Positions 37,773 through 47,375 of a DNA stretch of 64,000 nt are shown in pieces (positions within the stretch are counted from its first letter, which is position 1; each line of letters opens with the position of its first letter). Below the pieces are notes generated by a model. It was not told the DNA's origin. It saw nothing but the letters and a program-made list of their open reading frames with translations, and searched no databases. Origin of the DNA: JAGQOZ01 sp041399205 (lineage in GTDB: Bacteria; Planctomycetota; Planctomycetia; Pirellulales; Pirellulaceae); the NCBI GenBank assembly GCA_041399205.1, contig JAWKTK010000028.1, positions 1 to 64,000 of the forward strand. The letters run 5' to 3'. Position numbers and translations under genes: made by a program.

Positions 37773-40391
37773 TCATGGGCCGAGACGCCTTCTGGGCAGT
37801 CGGCCTGCTCCCCGAGACGCCGGCGTCGGTTTCGATTCACCGGCACCCGCAAGCGTCTTGGCTTGCTTGACTAGTTCTACGAATTCGGTTCGATACACAT
37901 CGTCGATATTTCGGCTACCTTCGACTGCCAATTCCAACACGCTGTCCCACGTGGCATTGCCTTTGAACTTGGAATCTCGCAACATCATCCCGAACGAAGC
38001 CACTGCCGCGGCAAAACGATAGTCGGTCGAAGATTGGGCGTAATCCTTTCCGCTATCCGTGATCGGAAACGACAGCAGCTTGCTGGTGTCGCCGTCAGGC
38101 TGTTTGTAGCGAATCTTCAGTGTCAATAGTTCTCCGCTGTCGGTCGCGGCAGGAGCCGGAGCCGGTTTTTGTTGGTACTTCAATTCGTCAATGGGCGGAA
38201 CGTTTACATCCGAATGGGCGCCGGCGGGAATGATTTCGTACAGCGCAGTTACTGTATGTCCCGCGCCGATTTCGCCCGCGTCTTTCGTGTCGTCATTGAA
38301 GTCTTGCGCGGCCAGGATGCGATTTTCATAACCGATCAGCCGATACGCGGAAACTTCCTGCGGATTGAATTCAATCTGGATCTTCACGTCCTTGGCAATG
38401 GTGACTAACGTGCCTGTCAGCTGTTCCACAAATGCCTTCTTGGCTTCTCGTTCGTTGTCAATGAACCCGTAGTTGCCGTTCCCTTTGTTAGAAATCTGTT
38501 CCAACATGGAATCATTGTGATTGCCCATGCCAAAACCAAAGACAGACAGGAACACGCCAGTCTTGGCGTTCTGTTCGGCCAGTCTCACCAGTTCGTCCGT
38601 TCCTGTGGTGCCTACATTAAAGTCGCCGTCCGTGCACAGGATCACTCGATTACTTCCTCCCTTGATAAAGTGATCCAGAGCCGTTTGATAGGCCAGTCGA
38701 ATTCCTTCTCCACCATTCGTCGAACCACCGGCGTGTAATTCGTCCAGAGCAGCCAAAATCTGCGGCTTTTGATCGGCAGTCGTCGAATCCAACACCAAAC
38801 CCGCGGCACCGGCGTACACCACGATGGCCACTCGGTCATTTTCGCCCAACTGATTGACCAGCAGCTTCATCGACTTCTTCAGCAACGGCAGTTTGTTGGG
38901 TTGGTCCATTGATCCCGAAACGTCCAGCAAGAAAACCAAATTGGTCGCCGGCCGCTCGTCCGCAGGATACTGCTTGCCTTGCAAGCCGATGCGAACCAAG
39001 CGATGCTCTGGCTTCCACGGACACGACGCGATTTCCATGTTGGACGAAAACGGATCGTCCGTCGTTGGCGAATCATATCGATAGGAAAAGTAGTTGATCA
39101 ACTCTTCAATGCGAACTGCGTCTGGTCGAGGCAGCTGTTTTGATTCCAACAAGTACTGACGAACCTTGGCGTACGACGCGGTATCGACGTCAATGGAAAA
39201 TGTCGACAGAGGCGAATCGGTGACTTTCTGAAATTCGTTTTCATAAATCGGTTCGAACTGGTCTCCGGAAAAATCAGGGCCAATGCCTTCGTCTGTGGGC
39301 AGATTGATTCCCCTGTGATGACGAAGATCAATGCGAAATCGCCGACCGGCTCGCATCGGCTCGTTCGAACGCAGCGCCAACGAACTTTCTGGAACGGGTT
39401 GTTCAGCTGAGTATTGATCGTTGGCGAAATACTCTTTTGCGTTTTGGCTTTAGGCTACATCGCCAGCGACGGGCGAACTGGGTTTGCCGGTCGCGCCACT
39501 AACTTGCTTGGGCAGTTTAACGTAGGTTCCGGTGACGAGATTGTCGGCGGGGACGATTACGGGACGAGACGGTGGCGACGTCGTCTGTTGAGCGAGTCGA
39601 TTTTCCGTAGCCGGCGCCTTGCTTTCCACCAATGACTCGCCCAGCATTCGTTCTTCTTCTTTGATAATAATCCGAGGCGTGACCATCAGCATGTCTACCG
39701 ACTCGATCCCATCCAGATCTCGATCCAGATTCTGGTCTTGGACTTCGGACGTGTCGGAAACCACTGCGGAAAGGTTTGACGCGAATTCTGTGACTCGGCC
39801 TTCTCCAGTGAGTTTCACCCACGTTTCGGAGTCAGTTGTTTCCGTGATGATGTCCGTCATTTCACCAAACTTGTTGTTTAGCGATTCGCTTTCCTTTGGC
39901 GAAACGTCCTGCGCAACTGATCGCTCGGTCGATTTCTTGTCACGGACCGTCGATTCGTCTGTTGGATTGCGTTCGTAAATCAGTTCGGTCCCTGACGTCA
40001 GTTTGTCATTCTGCTGCAGCGTCACGTCGCGTCGATTCTGCCACTGGACCGCGGCCATGCTGACGGATAGCAACACAATTGCCGCAATGGTCAGGATGGC
40101 AAACCAAGTTCGCGGCGAACCATTCCGATTGTCTACCGTCAAATCTGGCGATGGCACCGCCGCTTCCAATGACGCAATTTGCCCGGTGGCATCGTTGTTC
40201 GAATGAAACGCGGAGGTTTCTTCGGCAAAGGCGGATTCCAAACGAACAATCGTGGCGCGAACTTCGTCGACGGCGGTTCGCAACTCCGCCGACGTCGACA
40301 ACGCTTGTTCGAATGCCGTTCGCTGATCGTCATCAAGTTCATTCAGCACGTAGGCGGTGATCTGTGGATCGTCAGGGTGAATCTTGGACAT
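37773..40391 (-). CDS. Anti-sigma-like / vWA (YfbK-type) protein with an in-frame TAA
   Basis: One frame from 40391 to 37773 interrupted by a TAA at 39450-39452. The first part (313 residues) starts HPDDPQITAYVLNELDDDQR, an anti-sigma-like domain, then a membrane helix (WFAILTIAAIVLLSVSMAAV at about 93-112) and a linker. After the stop the same frame continues SQNAKEYFANDQYSAEQPVP into a YfbK N-domain (PLSTFSIDVDTASYAKVRQY), a vWA domain with an intact MIDAS (FLLDVSGSMDQPN, AGGSTNGGEG, CTDGDFNVG) and DUF3520 at the end. In relatives this is one protein. The stop may be a sequencing error, a nonsense mutation, or a real split. The ECF sigma factor upstream is its likely partner. Confidence 0.82.
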
Positions 40392-40450
40392 GGTCAGTTG
40401 CTCGCTATACAGGATAGGACGTTGATTTCTTATTACCTAGACGGAGACCG

Positions 40451-40508
40451 TTTGTAGTCCCGGCTTTAGCCGGAATGATTTTGGACCGGCTAACGCCGGA
40501 ACTACGAA
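40451..40508. repeat. Dispersed palindromic repeat C
   Basis: TTTGTAGTCCCGGCTTTAGC, then CGGAATGATTTTGGA, then CCGGCTAACGCCGGAACTAC. Inner hairpins CCGGC-TTTA-GCCGG and CCGGC-TAAC-GCCGG sit inside a larger GTAGT...ACTAC pairing. It lies between the sigma factor and the vWA gene, so it is probably transcribed. Related to the copy at 12768-12792. Confidence 0.75.
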
Positions 40509-40538
40509 CATGCTTTCCGCTTTCAATACGGCTTGAGG

Positions 40539-41048
40539 TCACGTCAGCTTTGTGCGTAGAGTTTTCAGTCCGACATGCAGCAAATAGCCGACGTTGGTAA
40601 CGGACAAGTTGGTGATTTCCGCAATCTGTTGATAGTTCAGGCCGTGTTCAATCCGCAAACGAATCACTTCCTGTTGATTTTCCGAAAGCTGTGCCAACGC
40701 CGATAATGCCTTGGCGGCTTCTTCGCGCAGAGACATATTCTGTTCCGGCAATGCCGCCGCGGATGTTGTGGCATCTAATTCAGGCGAACCGGTGTGATTC
40801 ATCCGTCGCTCCTTTCTTTGAACGTCGAGTGCTCGATTTCGGCAAACTCGATAAAGCCACGCCGCCACAATCGGGCGAATCCGTTCTTGGTCTTCGTGGC
40901 ATAACTTCAGAAACGTATCTTGAACAATGTCATGCGCTGTTTGCGTATCGCCAACAATCCGCCGCGCGTACCGCACCAGGCGATCCTGGTACTGTTCGAC
41001 AATCTGTGTTACCCATTGGTGATTCGTGCTGGCACTAGGAATCGGCAT
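40539..41048 (-). CDS. ECF sigma factor
   Basis: Start chosen at ATG 41048 (MPIPSASTNHQWVTQIVEQY); a TTG-started frame extends to 41111. Region 2 is intact (RLVRYARRIVGDTQTAHDIV, QDTFLKLC, AAWLYRVCRNRALDVQRKER) and region 4 has the helix-turn-helix (IEHGLNYQQIAEITNLSVTN). About 169 residues, the usual size. The next gene downstream encodes an N-terminal anti-sigma-like domain, a membrane helix and a vWA sensor, so an envelope signal probably releases this factor. Confidence 0.92.
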   Translation of the reverse strand: MPIPSASTNHQWVTQIVEQYQDRLVRYARRIVGDTQTAHDIVQDTFLKLCHEDQERIRPIVAAWLYRVCRNRALDVQRKERRMNHTGSPELDATTSAAALPEQNMSLREEAAKALSALAQLSENQQEVIRLRIEHGLNYQQIAEITNLSVTNVGYLLHVGLKTLRTKLT

Positions 41049-41122
41049 TACGTGCGAATTCTGTCTGGGGCTTGTTTCGTGTCTGCTCGTTCGGTCACTT
41101 GATTGCGGCAACGATCACTTGT

Positions 41123-41647
41123 TCATTCGTCCGTTGAGCGCGGTACTTCGTGGCGAAGATACTGTTTCCAAGTGATGACGGTTTGGTCTTCGTTAGGACC
41201 ACGAGTAATCACGATGGTGGTCGATGAGTTTTTCGAATTCACCAAAATGGTATGAAACGCGAAAGGACGGTTTTCCGATTCATCACTGAACATGACAGAC
41301 CGTCCCGTGCCGGCAGCGAGTCCCAGGTTGTCGTCATCGTCGGGTTCACGAGTCAATAGGTTGCGATAAAACGTCAGCACTTTGTCAACTGGATCGGGCG
41401 TTGTCATGGTTGTCTTCAGGATGGACGAAGGTACGGTCCGCTTTCCACTGGAATCGACCGTCGCGGCGTCGGCCATTTCAGATTTGCCAATTTCTGCGTC
41501 GGGGTATCGCCATTTGACAATGGTGCCGATCAACCGAACCGGCTCGTCAGCCCAGGCTTGCTCGTCCCCAGGGATCGTTGCCATCACTGCAAATGACACG
41601 AGTAACAAAGTGAATCGACGAAAACAGATCATGGCAAATTTTCTCAA
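41123..41647 (-). CDS. Secreted protein of unknown function
   Basis: 174 residues with a signal peptide (FTLLLVSFAVMATIPGDEQA ending AWA). The mature part is a single alpha/beta domain: DEPVRLIGTIVKWRYPDAEI, DPVDKVLTFYRNLLTRE, AFHTILVNSKNSSTTIVITR, GPNEDQTVITWKQY. The order of a Y-x-x-L helix and two C-terminal strands resembles small periplasmic proteins that I cannot name. It is upstream of, and on the same strand as, the ECF sigma factor gene, 12 bases away if the TTG start is used. Confidence 0.65.
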   Translation of the reverse strand: MRKFAMICFRRFTLLLVSFAVMATIPGDEQAWADEPVRLIGTIVKWRYPDAEIGKSEMADAATVDSSGKRTVPSSILKTTMTTPDPVDKVLTFYRNLLTREPDDDDNLGLAAGTGRSVMFSDESENRPFAFHTILVNSKNSSTTIVITRGPNEDQTVITWKQYLRHEVPRSTDE

Positions 41648-41912
41648 CGGTCAGGGGTAATTGTTACAGGCGACCAGCAAATCGTTTGCGGCGGCCTGCT
41701 AACTACTCGGTTAACGTTCGCTCCGGAAAAAACTTAGGGGGAACGGCGAAAAAAAGTGAAATTCGAAGCATTCGACGGTTATCATTGCCGCCGAGTTCCC
41801 GTTTTTTCGAATTCACTCGATTGTTGTCGTCCTTTTGTTGTCGCAAAACAATGGTTGACCGCCCTGCCCTGCCCCGCTTGGCGCCATTTGCGGTTCGGAT
41901 CAATATCTTGGT

Positions 41913-42974
41913 ATGAAAACTATGTCCGAAACTGCTACCATCCAACCGCCCGTTCAAATTGCGCCGCTGAAAATTGGGGACATTGTCGTGGACCCGCCAA
42001 TTTTGCAGGCGCCCATGGCCGGCTTTACCAACTATGCGTTTCGGCAAGTGGTGCGACAGTACGGCGGAGTTGGTTTGCAAGCCACGGAAATGGTAAATGC
42101 GAAGGGATTCTTGTGGTTGGACCAAGAAGAATGTGAACATCCCGATCGGCTGTGGGGCGTCAAAGAGGAAGCTCGTCCACTGGCCGTGCAGATGTGGGAT
42201 AACGATCCCGAAATCTTGGCCAAAGTAGGCGAACGCTTGGCCAACGATTTGGAAGTGAGTGTGGTTGACATTAACTTTGGTTGTCCGGTGAAACAAGTCA
42301 CGCAAAAGGCGCACAGCGGTTCTTACCTGTTGCGTTTTCCCGATCGAATGGGACAGATTATTGAACGAGTGGTCAAGGCGTGCGCGCCGACTCCGGTGAC
42401 CGCCAAGATTCGACTGGGGTGTACTCGCGATTCCATCAATGCCAACGAAGTGGCACAGGTAGTAGAACAAGCCGGCGCCGCCGCGCTGACGGTGCATGGC
42501 CGAACTGCACAAGACTTCTTCAAAGGTTCGGCCGATTGGGATCGTATTTCCGAAATCAAAGGTTACCTGAAACAGATCCCGTTGATCGGCAACGGAGACT
42601 TGGATTCGGCAGAAAAAGTGGTGCACGCGTTTCAGAACTACGACGTGGATGGCGTCATGATCGCTCGCGCATGTCTCGGTCGACCGTGGCTATTTCAACA
42701 AGCCCATGCCGCACTGCAGGGCCTGCCCGTGCCGCCTGATCCAACGTTGGCCGAGCAGCAAGAATGCATGCTGAATCATTATCGGCTAGTGGTCGATCGC
42801 TTTGGCGAACAAAAGGGCACCATGTTGATGCGCAAATTCGCTTGTTGCTATGCGCAAGGGATGTATGGTGCTCGCGCATTCCGCAGCAACGTAGCGAACG
42901 TCAAAACCGCCGCTGAGTTTTTTCAAGTGGTGGAAGACTTCTTCCCGAAGACGCCCAAACCGCCGGAAGCGTAA
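41913..42974 (+). CDS. dus: tRNA-dihydrouridine synthase (DusB-like)
   Basis: 353 residues, FMN enzyme that reduces uridines in tRNA. The N-terminus has ILQAPMAGFTNYAFRQVVRQ. The catalytic Cys is in VDINFGCPVKQVTQKAHSGS (about 124). FMN-binding parts are PVTAKIRLGC, TVHGRTAQDFFKGSADWDRI and PLIGNGDL ... GVMIARACLGRPWLF. The helical tail has the RKFACCYAQGM block. Complete and intact. Start could also be the ATG three codons downstream. Confidence 0.95.
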   Translation: MKTMSETATIQPPVQIAPLKIGDIVVDPPILQAPMAGFTNYAFRQVVRQYGGVGLQATEMVNAKGFLWLDQEECEHPDRLWGVKEEARPLAVQMWDNDPEILAKVGERLANDLEVSVVDINFGCPVKQVTQKAHSGSYLLRFPDRMGQIIERVVKACAPTPVTAKIRLGCTRDSINANEVAQVVEQAGAAALTVHGRTAQDFFKGSADWDRISEIKGYLKQIPLIGNGDLDSAEKVVHAFQNYDVDGVMIARACLGRPWLFQQAHAALQGLPVPPDPTLAEQQECMLNHYRLVVDRFGEQKGTMLMRKFACCYAQGMYGARAFRSNVANVKTAAEFFQVVEDFFPKTPKPPEA

Positions 42975-43289
42975 GCTGGGAATACTTATTGGCTGATTTT
43001 CTTCGTGGAGCCGGATCTGTCGCCGACAAACCGCTTCGGTTCACTTGTTCTTGGTGCCTTCGTGCCTCTGTGAGAACCAACGAATTGGTGTTTCGGCGAG
43101 CGGCGGAGTCGCATCTACCGGTAGTGGACGAGGTGACGAATCCTCGTCGGCAGGGATGCGTCATTCAGACGAATATTTGCAAATTATCCATGCAAACATC
43201 TTTGCGTTTGTTTTCGACAAGGAATCTCACGAAGGCACCGAGGCACGGAGCGGCAACGGATAGACAATCGGTGCCGCGCGAACGGCGGA
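42975..43289. other. Intergenic stretch with an inverted repeat pair
   Basis: Holds the repeat pair described separately at 43053-43075 and 43225-43248. No gene is seen on either strand. Confidence 0.5.
43053..43248. repeat. Inverted pair of a GGTGCCTTCGTGCC element
   Basis: GGTGCCTTCGTGCCTCTGTG plus AGA at 43053-43075, and TCTCACGAAGGCACCGAGGC plus ACGG at 43225-43248. The second is close to the reverse complement of the first, with the two GGCAC blocks in a different spacing. Together they could pair over a 150-base loop. Confidence 0.6.
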
Positions 43290-44135
43290 CTATTGCCACG
43301 ATTCAAAGAACTCCAGCATCAAACGGTTGGCGTCGAGCCATTCGCAGGCTGTGCCCAAAAACGGCATGGTGCAAGGTTGGCCGGGCCAAGTGTGACCGCC
43401 GCCGTGAACGGTGTACGAAGTGACAAAGGTCTCGTTGTTTCGAACATAGCGGTGGACCTCAATACGCTTGACGGTGCAAGCAGCGTTGGGCGCTGCAAAA
43501 GTTCTTCGGTTCGCTGCCGATCACATCCATTGGCCGCGACCCAGGCCGCAATGGTATCTTCGACGGACGGAAAGTGAATTCGAGACAGACTTTTCGCACC
43601 CACTCCGCCTGCGTACGGAGTAAATTCGTCGTCCGTGCCGTGAAAGTGAAGGACCGGCGTTGGATAGCGAGGTACCAAGGGACGCAGCACGGCCGGACCG
43701 GCAACGGAACAGACCGCCGAGATCCGTCGAACCGATTCACACGCAAAGCGATAGGCCATCATGCCGCCAGCCGACATCCCTGTGGCGCAAACTCGGATGT
43801 TGGTATTGATGTCGAATTCCGCGAAGACTCGATCGATCAACGCATCCAAAAAAACGACGTCCTGGGCGTCAATCTTCTTGGCGTAGCTGCAGCAGTCGCC
43901 CGCATTCCAGCTGCGTGAAATGGGCGTGCGCTCAAGCCGTTGGGATAGACGACAATGGCGTTGCGCTGGTCGCCGCGGTGTGCAGTTGGGAAAATTCGGA
44001 CATGCCCAACGCGTCCGAACCGGTTCCATGCAACGCCAAAATCAGCATGCTTGGTGAATCGTCTACAGGCAACGCGATTTCGGCAGAACGAACGTGCTTG
44101 TCGTGGTCGAATTGGATCTTGGCGAATTCGGTCAT
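43290..44135 (-). CDS. PHB-depolymerase-like secreted or cytosolic esterase, frameshifted
   Basis: Start ATG 44135 (MTEFAKIQFDHDKHVRSAEI). The alpha/beta hydrolase blocks are all present but lie in different frames: SMLILALHGTGSDALGMSEF, RNAIVVYPNGL, SRSWNAGDCCSYAKKIDAQD, the nucleophile elbow VCATGMSAGGMMAYRFACES, PVLHFHGTDDEFTPYAGG with the acid, and SYTVHGGGHTWPGQP with the catalytic His. One-base indels are needed near 43975, 43920 and about 43500. The protein ends MLEFFESWQ at 43290. About 280 residues, no obvious signal peptide. Family is Esterase_PHB (LpqC-like). The substrate is probably a short ester such as a feruloyl or hydroxyalkanoate. Confidence 0.83.
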
Positions 44136-44144
44136 TGAATCGAA

Positions 44145-44447
44145 TTATTCCGCCACCAAACGCACATGTTGGATTTGATGTTGCAGCATCCATTCCAGCC
44201 AGCGTTCGTGATCTTCGCTCAATTCGACTTCGGCTTTGACTTCGGCCGAAAGAGGCGAAACCACGGAAATAACCATGTCGTCCAGCCAAGTTTGGGCCTT
44301 TTGCAGATCAACCCAATATTCGTTTACGCCCAACTTCGGCACTCCGGGGCTACCCGCCGTTTCCATGAAATACGGAATCTCCAGCCGAAAGCGGTCTGGC
44401 ATTTTCAGCGGCGTGATATCGGATTTGTCGACTGCGTAAACGTGCAT
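44145..44447 (-). CDS. Small conserved-looking protein, unknown function
   Basis: 100 residues: MHVYAVDKSDITPLKMPDRF, IPYFMETAGSPGVPKLGVNE, YWVDLQKAQTWLDDMVISVV and an acidic helical end (SEDHERWLEWMLQHQIQHVR). It lies 9 bases upstream of the esterase on the same strand, so the two are likely co-transcribed. No family recognised. Confidence 0.6.
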   Translation of the reverse strand: MHVYAVDKSDITPLKMPDRFRLEIPYFMETAGSPGVPKLGVNEYWVDLQKAQTWLDDMVISVVSPLSAEVKAEVELSEDHERWLEWMLQHQIQHVRLVAE

Positions 44448-44834
44448 CTGGTTTCCATCAAGTAAAGCAATGTGTTATGCGAAGCGAAAGTGCAACGAGT
44501 ATAACAAAGGCATGCCGAGTCCGAGACGGGATGCCGCTGAGCTGTCAAAATTCGGTAGTTGTAACCGGCCGCTTGGACGCTAGCCCCGGACCCTTGTCGT
44601 TCGTTGTCCTTGGTGTTGTTGTCCGGGGCTGGCTATCGCCCAAACGGTTGGGATTTGGTGTTGTTGTCCGGGGCTGGCGCTAAACGGCTGAGATTTGGTG
44701 TTGTTGTCCGGGGCTGGCGCCCAAACGGCTGGGATGTGGTGTTGTTATCCGGGGCTGGCGCCGGCTGGCGCCCAAGCGGCTGGGATTTCGGTAGTCGTTG
44801 ACGTTGTATTTGGGCAAAACTTCTAGGAGCAAAT
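44448..44834. other. Intergenic stretch filled mostly by tandem repeats
   Basis: Between a small gene on the minus strand and nnrE. It includes the 41-base repeat array and about 160 bases with no gene. The promoters of both divergent genes must lie here. Confidence 0.5.
44605..44790. repeat. Tandem repeat of a 41-base unit, about four copies
   Basis: Unit GGTGTTGTTGTCCGGGGCTG then GCGCCCAAACGGCTGGGATT. Copies begin at 44612, 44657, 44697 and 44738, so spacing is 45, 40 and 41 bases. A partial fifth unit with a duplicated GCGCCGGCTG follows. GGCTGGCGCC and GGCTGGG parts can form small hairpins in each unit. The array ends about 45 bases before the nnrE start codon. Confidence 0.85.
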
Positions 44835-45536
44835 ATGTTTGGTGAATCAAGTGCGTTGCCGATTCTAAGCCGAGACGAAGTGCGGCGAGTAGACCAGGTT
44901 GCCATCGAACAGTTAGGCTTTAGCGGCTTGGTACTGATGGAGAATGCAGGCCGAGGCGTGGTGGAATTCATGCAGCGAATCGGCATCGTGGGACCGGTGG
45001 TGATCCATTGCGGGCGAGGCAACAATGCGGGTGACGGCTTTGTGATCGCTCGGCATCTGCACTTGCGAAACGTGCCGGTCACATGCGTTTTGTGGTCGGC
45101 ACCGGATCAGTTACAAGGCGATGCGTTGGCTAATTTTCAATTGCTGGATCGTTCGCCGAAACGACTGTGGCAACTGGCGAATTCGATCGATCTGAATGCC
45201 CTGCACGCGGAAGCTGATTGGGTCTTGGACGCGTTGCTGGGAACCGGAGCGAAAGGCGCGTTACGTAGCCCTTTCGATCAAGCGGTTGCGTCAGCGAATG
45301 CGGCCACAGCGAAAAAGCTGGCCGTTGATATTCCCAGCGGCTTGGACTGCGACGCCGGAGTGCCGTTTGATTCGGCGGTCGCTGATGGTTCGAACCAGAT
45401 CTTCCAAGCGGACTACACTTGTACATTTGTCGCCGCCAAACCAGGTTTAGTTGCAACTGCTTCGGCAGCGTTTGTCGGGACGATTCAGGTCTTGGATATT
45501 GGTGTACCGTTGAGCTGGGTTAAATTTGCTGGATGA
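44835..45536 (+). CDS. nnrE: NAD(P)H-hydrate epimerase
   Basis: 233 residues, the YjeF N-terminal domain alone. It interconverts R and S forms of damaged, hydrated NAD(P)H so that the dehydratase can repair them. Motifs: LSRDEVRRVDQVAIEQLGFS, LMENAGRGVVEF, the nucleotide loop CGRGNNAGDGFVIARHL, DWVLDALLGTGAKG and AVDIPSGLDCDAG with the catalytic Asp. The partner dehydratase domain is not in this window. Ribosome site AGGAG lies 8 bases before the ATG. Confidence 0.94.
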   Translation: MFGESSALPILSRDEVRRVDQVAIEQLGFSGLVLMENAGRGVVEFMQRIGIVGPVVIHCGRGNNAGDGFVIARHLHLRNVPVTCVLWSAPDQLQGDALANFQLLDRSPKRLWQLANSIDLNALHAEADWVLDALLGTGAKGALRSPFDQAVASANAATAKKLAVDIPSGLDCDAGVPFDSAVADGSNQIFQADYTCTFVAAKPGLVATASAAFVGTIQVLDIGVPLSWVKFAG

Positions 45537-45640
45537 TCATCTATTTTTTTTCTTCGCTTTCAAAAAATATTCCAAGAAAGTTGGGCCCGGCGCGAAAAGT
45601 CATGATCAGACCGAACCCCTAACCGGCTCGAGAAACTTTC

Positions 45641-45868
45641 ATGACACAAAACGAAAACCACATTGGAAACATTGTCACCGGAACACTGCTGGGCGGATTG
45701 TGCGGCGGTGGAGTTGGTTTGGGCGCGTGCATGTTCATCTTTGACGAACCACCTCTATTCACTGGAGACACGATCCTGATCGGCTCCGTTCTCTGTGGAG
45801 GACTGGGGTACTTTCTGGGCGAAGGATTCATCGAATGGTTGAAAGAAAACTGGTGGTGGTTTTGGTGA
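45641..45868 (+). CDS. Small Gly-rich membrane protein
   Basis: 75 residues with two glycine-zipper-like helices: NIVTGTLLGGLCGGGVGLGA and ILIGSVLCGGLGYFLGEGFI, then a Trp-rich end (KENWWWFW). Such proteins insert and oligomerise in membranes. No family recognised. It stands alone. Confidence 0.55.
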   Translation: MTQNENHIGNIVTGTLLGGLCGGGVGLGACMFIFDEPPLFTGDTILIGSVLCGGLGYFLGEGFIEWLKENWWWFW

Positions 45869-45947
45869 ATTCGTTTGGTAGCTCTTTGCACAACTGATTC
45901 GACGGTCGCAGATGGATGAAGACGTTGCTGTAGATCAAACACTCGCG

Positions 45948-46565
45948 TCAATGCGAATCTGATTTCAATAGACCACGAAAACTCGACGCGGCGACGGCCC
46001 CGATGCTGGAAGCGATTCGCAAGACAGTTTCTTGTGAATCCGAGTCGATTTTGCCGTGGTACGAAATCTCGATGGCGCACAGCGGCGATGGACTTGATTC
46101 GTTTGAATACAGCGAACCAATTCGCGTAACCCAACCTGTGGCGGATTCGAATGGATTCGCAAATGAAGTGCCGTGTTCCCAAAGCTGACGAACAAAATCT
46201 GCTTCGTGATCACGGCCAATCTGAGCCAATGGCTGAACGGAAGGCGGAGCATTCGCCAATACTTGAACTTGCCAGATGGCAATCGATTCAGGGCTCAATA
46301 ATTCATCTAAGCCTTCGGCGGTTATCTGAGCAATCGCGCGGAGCGACGCACCGTGATGAATACGATTGACCAATTGAGTGACTGCGGCGGCCTGGATGTC
46401 GAAGTCGAGTGTGAGCTGGCGATTCGCGTCGATGATCCAATCGAAACATCCGCAATGCGGGCAAACCACATCGCCGGGCGGGTCTGAAATCAACACGATC
46501 GAAGTCTTACCGCAAATGCGGCATTCCAGCGGTTGTCCTTCTGGGGTGCGAGTTGAGATGCCCAT
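45948..46565 (-). CDS. Zinc-ribbon protein with a GAF-like domain
   Basis: Start ATG 46565 (MGISTRTPEGQPLECRICGK). Two Cys pairs, CRIC (about 15-18) and CPHC (about 35-38), form a zinc ribbon. The rest (LTLDFDIQAAAVTQLVNRIH, GLDELLSPESIAIWQVQVLA, LCAIEISYHGKIDSDSQETV) follows the alpha/beta layout of a GAF-type sensor and ends in a helix. 205 residues. Its N-terminus overlaps no other gene, although its start lies 24 bases inside the 3' end of nothing coding. Ligand unknown. Confidence 0.55.
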   Translation of the reverse strand: MGISTRTPEGQPLECRICGKTSIVLISDPPGDVVCPHCGCFDWIIDANRQLTLDFDIQAAAVTQLVNRIHHGASLRAIAQITAEGLDELLSPESIAIWQVQVLANAPPSVQPLAQIGRDHEADFVRQLWEHGTSFANPFESATGWVTRIGSLYSNESSPSPLCAIEISYHGKIDSDSQETVLRIASSIGAVAASSFRGLLKSDSH

Positions 46566-46588
46566 GGATGCGAACTCGCAATTGCGAA

Positions 46589-47227
46589 TTATGGCCGGCG
46601 CCGGCAAATGCAAAACAGTCCCAAGGAAAACCAAAGAGTCAGAGACGTAGGCGGTTCCGGGACGGCAATGACGTCTGCGTCGAACAGCAATCGAGAATTT
46701 CCGGTTAGCTGGTAGCTGCCGGCCGGCAGGACAGATTCAGTGCTTTCGGAACCTGCGTTGTAAACGGCGGGATCGGATTCCAGCGGCCCGGTGAGCATCA
46801 GTTCGAACCCGGAAAACGTGTTGAATACAAATCGGCTTGCTTGGTCCAGCTGAAAACGGAAATCGAGCTCCACTTGTGTGTTGGATGTGGCACCTGGAAC
46901 TGCGTTGTTCAGACCCAGATCAGAATCAAAGGCAATTTTGGTAGGCGTGATCGAATAATTCAAATACGCGAACGCATCCGACCCGTCGGAAAAAGATTGA
47001 GCAGAAATGGTTCCGGTGGAACTTTCTAGTGGAATTGGCAAATTGAACGATTTGTCGTCGACGCCACCGGTGGTGCTACAGATGGGATCCACGTCAATGA
47101 TGAAACAATCGACGAAATTGGCTTCCGTTCGAACAATACCACTCAACTGTGTCGGAATCACATCGGCGTGAACGATTGCGAAATTCGTCGCCAACACAAC
47201 TCCCAAGGTGATGCAGATCTGTCGCAT
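46589..47227 (-). CDS. PEP-CTERM-like secreted protein
   Basis: 212 residues: signal peptide MRQICITLGVVLATNFAIVH ending ADV, a beta-rich middle (VELDFRFQLDQASRFVFNTF), and the tail VPEPPTSLTLWFSLGLFCIC followed by RRRP. That is the PEP motif, membrane helix and basic end recognised by exosortases. It should be sorted to the surface. The gene just downstream on the same strand encodes the zinc-ribbon protein, 24 bases away. Confidence 0.8.
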   Translation of the reverse strand: MRQICITLGVVLATNFAIVHADVIPTQLSGIVRTEANFVDCFIIDVDPICSTTGGVDDKSFNLPIPLESSTGTISAQSFSDGSDAFAYLNYSITPTKIAFDSDLGLNNAVPGATSNTQVELDFRFQLDQASRFVFNTFSGFELMLTGPLESDPAVYNAGSESTESVLPAGSYQLTGNSRLLFDADVIAVPEPPTSLTLWFSLGLFCICRRRP

Positions 47228-47375
47228 TGTTTCTCTCCGAATGATTCAATCCACGGTTTCCGTCATCTGCGCAGCAGCATAGTTTGAATCTCAGAACAAA
47301 GCAACGTTTCGGCCGATATTTGTGCCGAAAGTCAATGGGAGCGAACAAGACGAATCTCGCGCTGGGATGAAAAAC

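Noticed and set aside
39450..39452. Selenocysteine or pyrrolysine recoding at the in-frame stops here and in yqgE
   Set aside because: Both stops are TAA, which is not used for either, and no recoding structure or catalytic site is present.
41703..42626. 307-codon frame opposite the dus gene
   Set aside because: It lies antisense to a complete tRNA-dihydrouridine synthase and shows only low-complexity His/Arg-rich sequence.
44604..44801. Frame with repeated VVLLSGAG phrases across the tandem array
   Set aside because: It arises from the 41-base repeat; the unit length is not a multiple of three and copies differ in frame.
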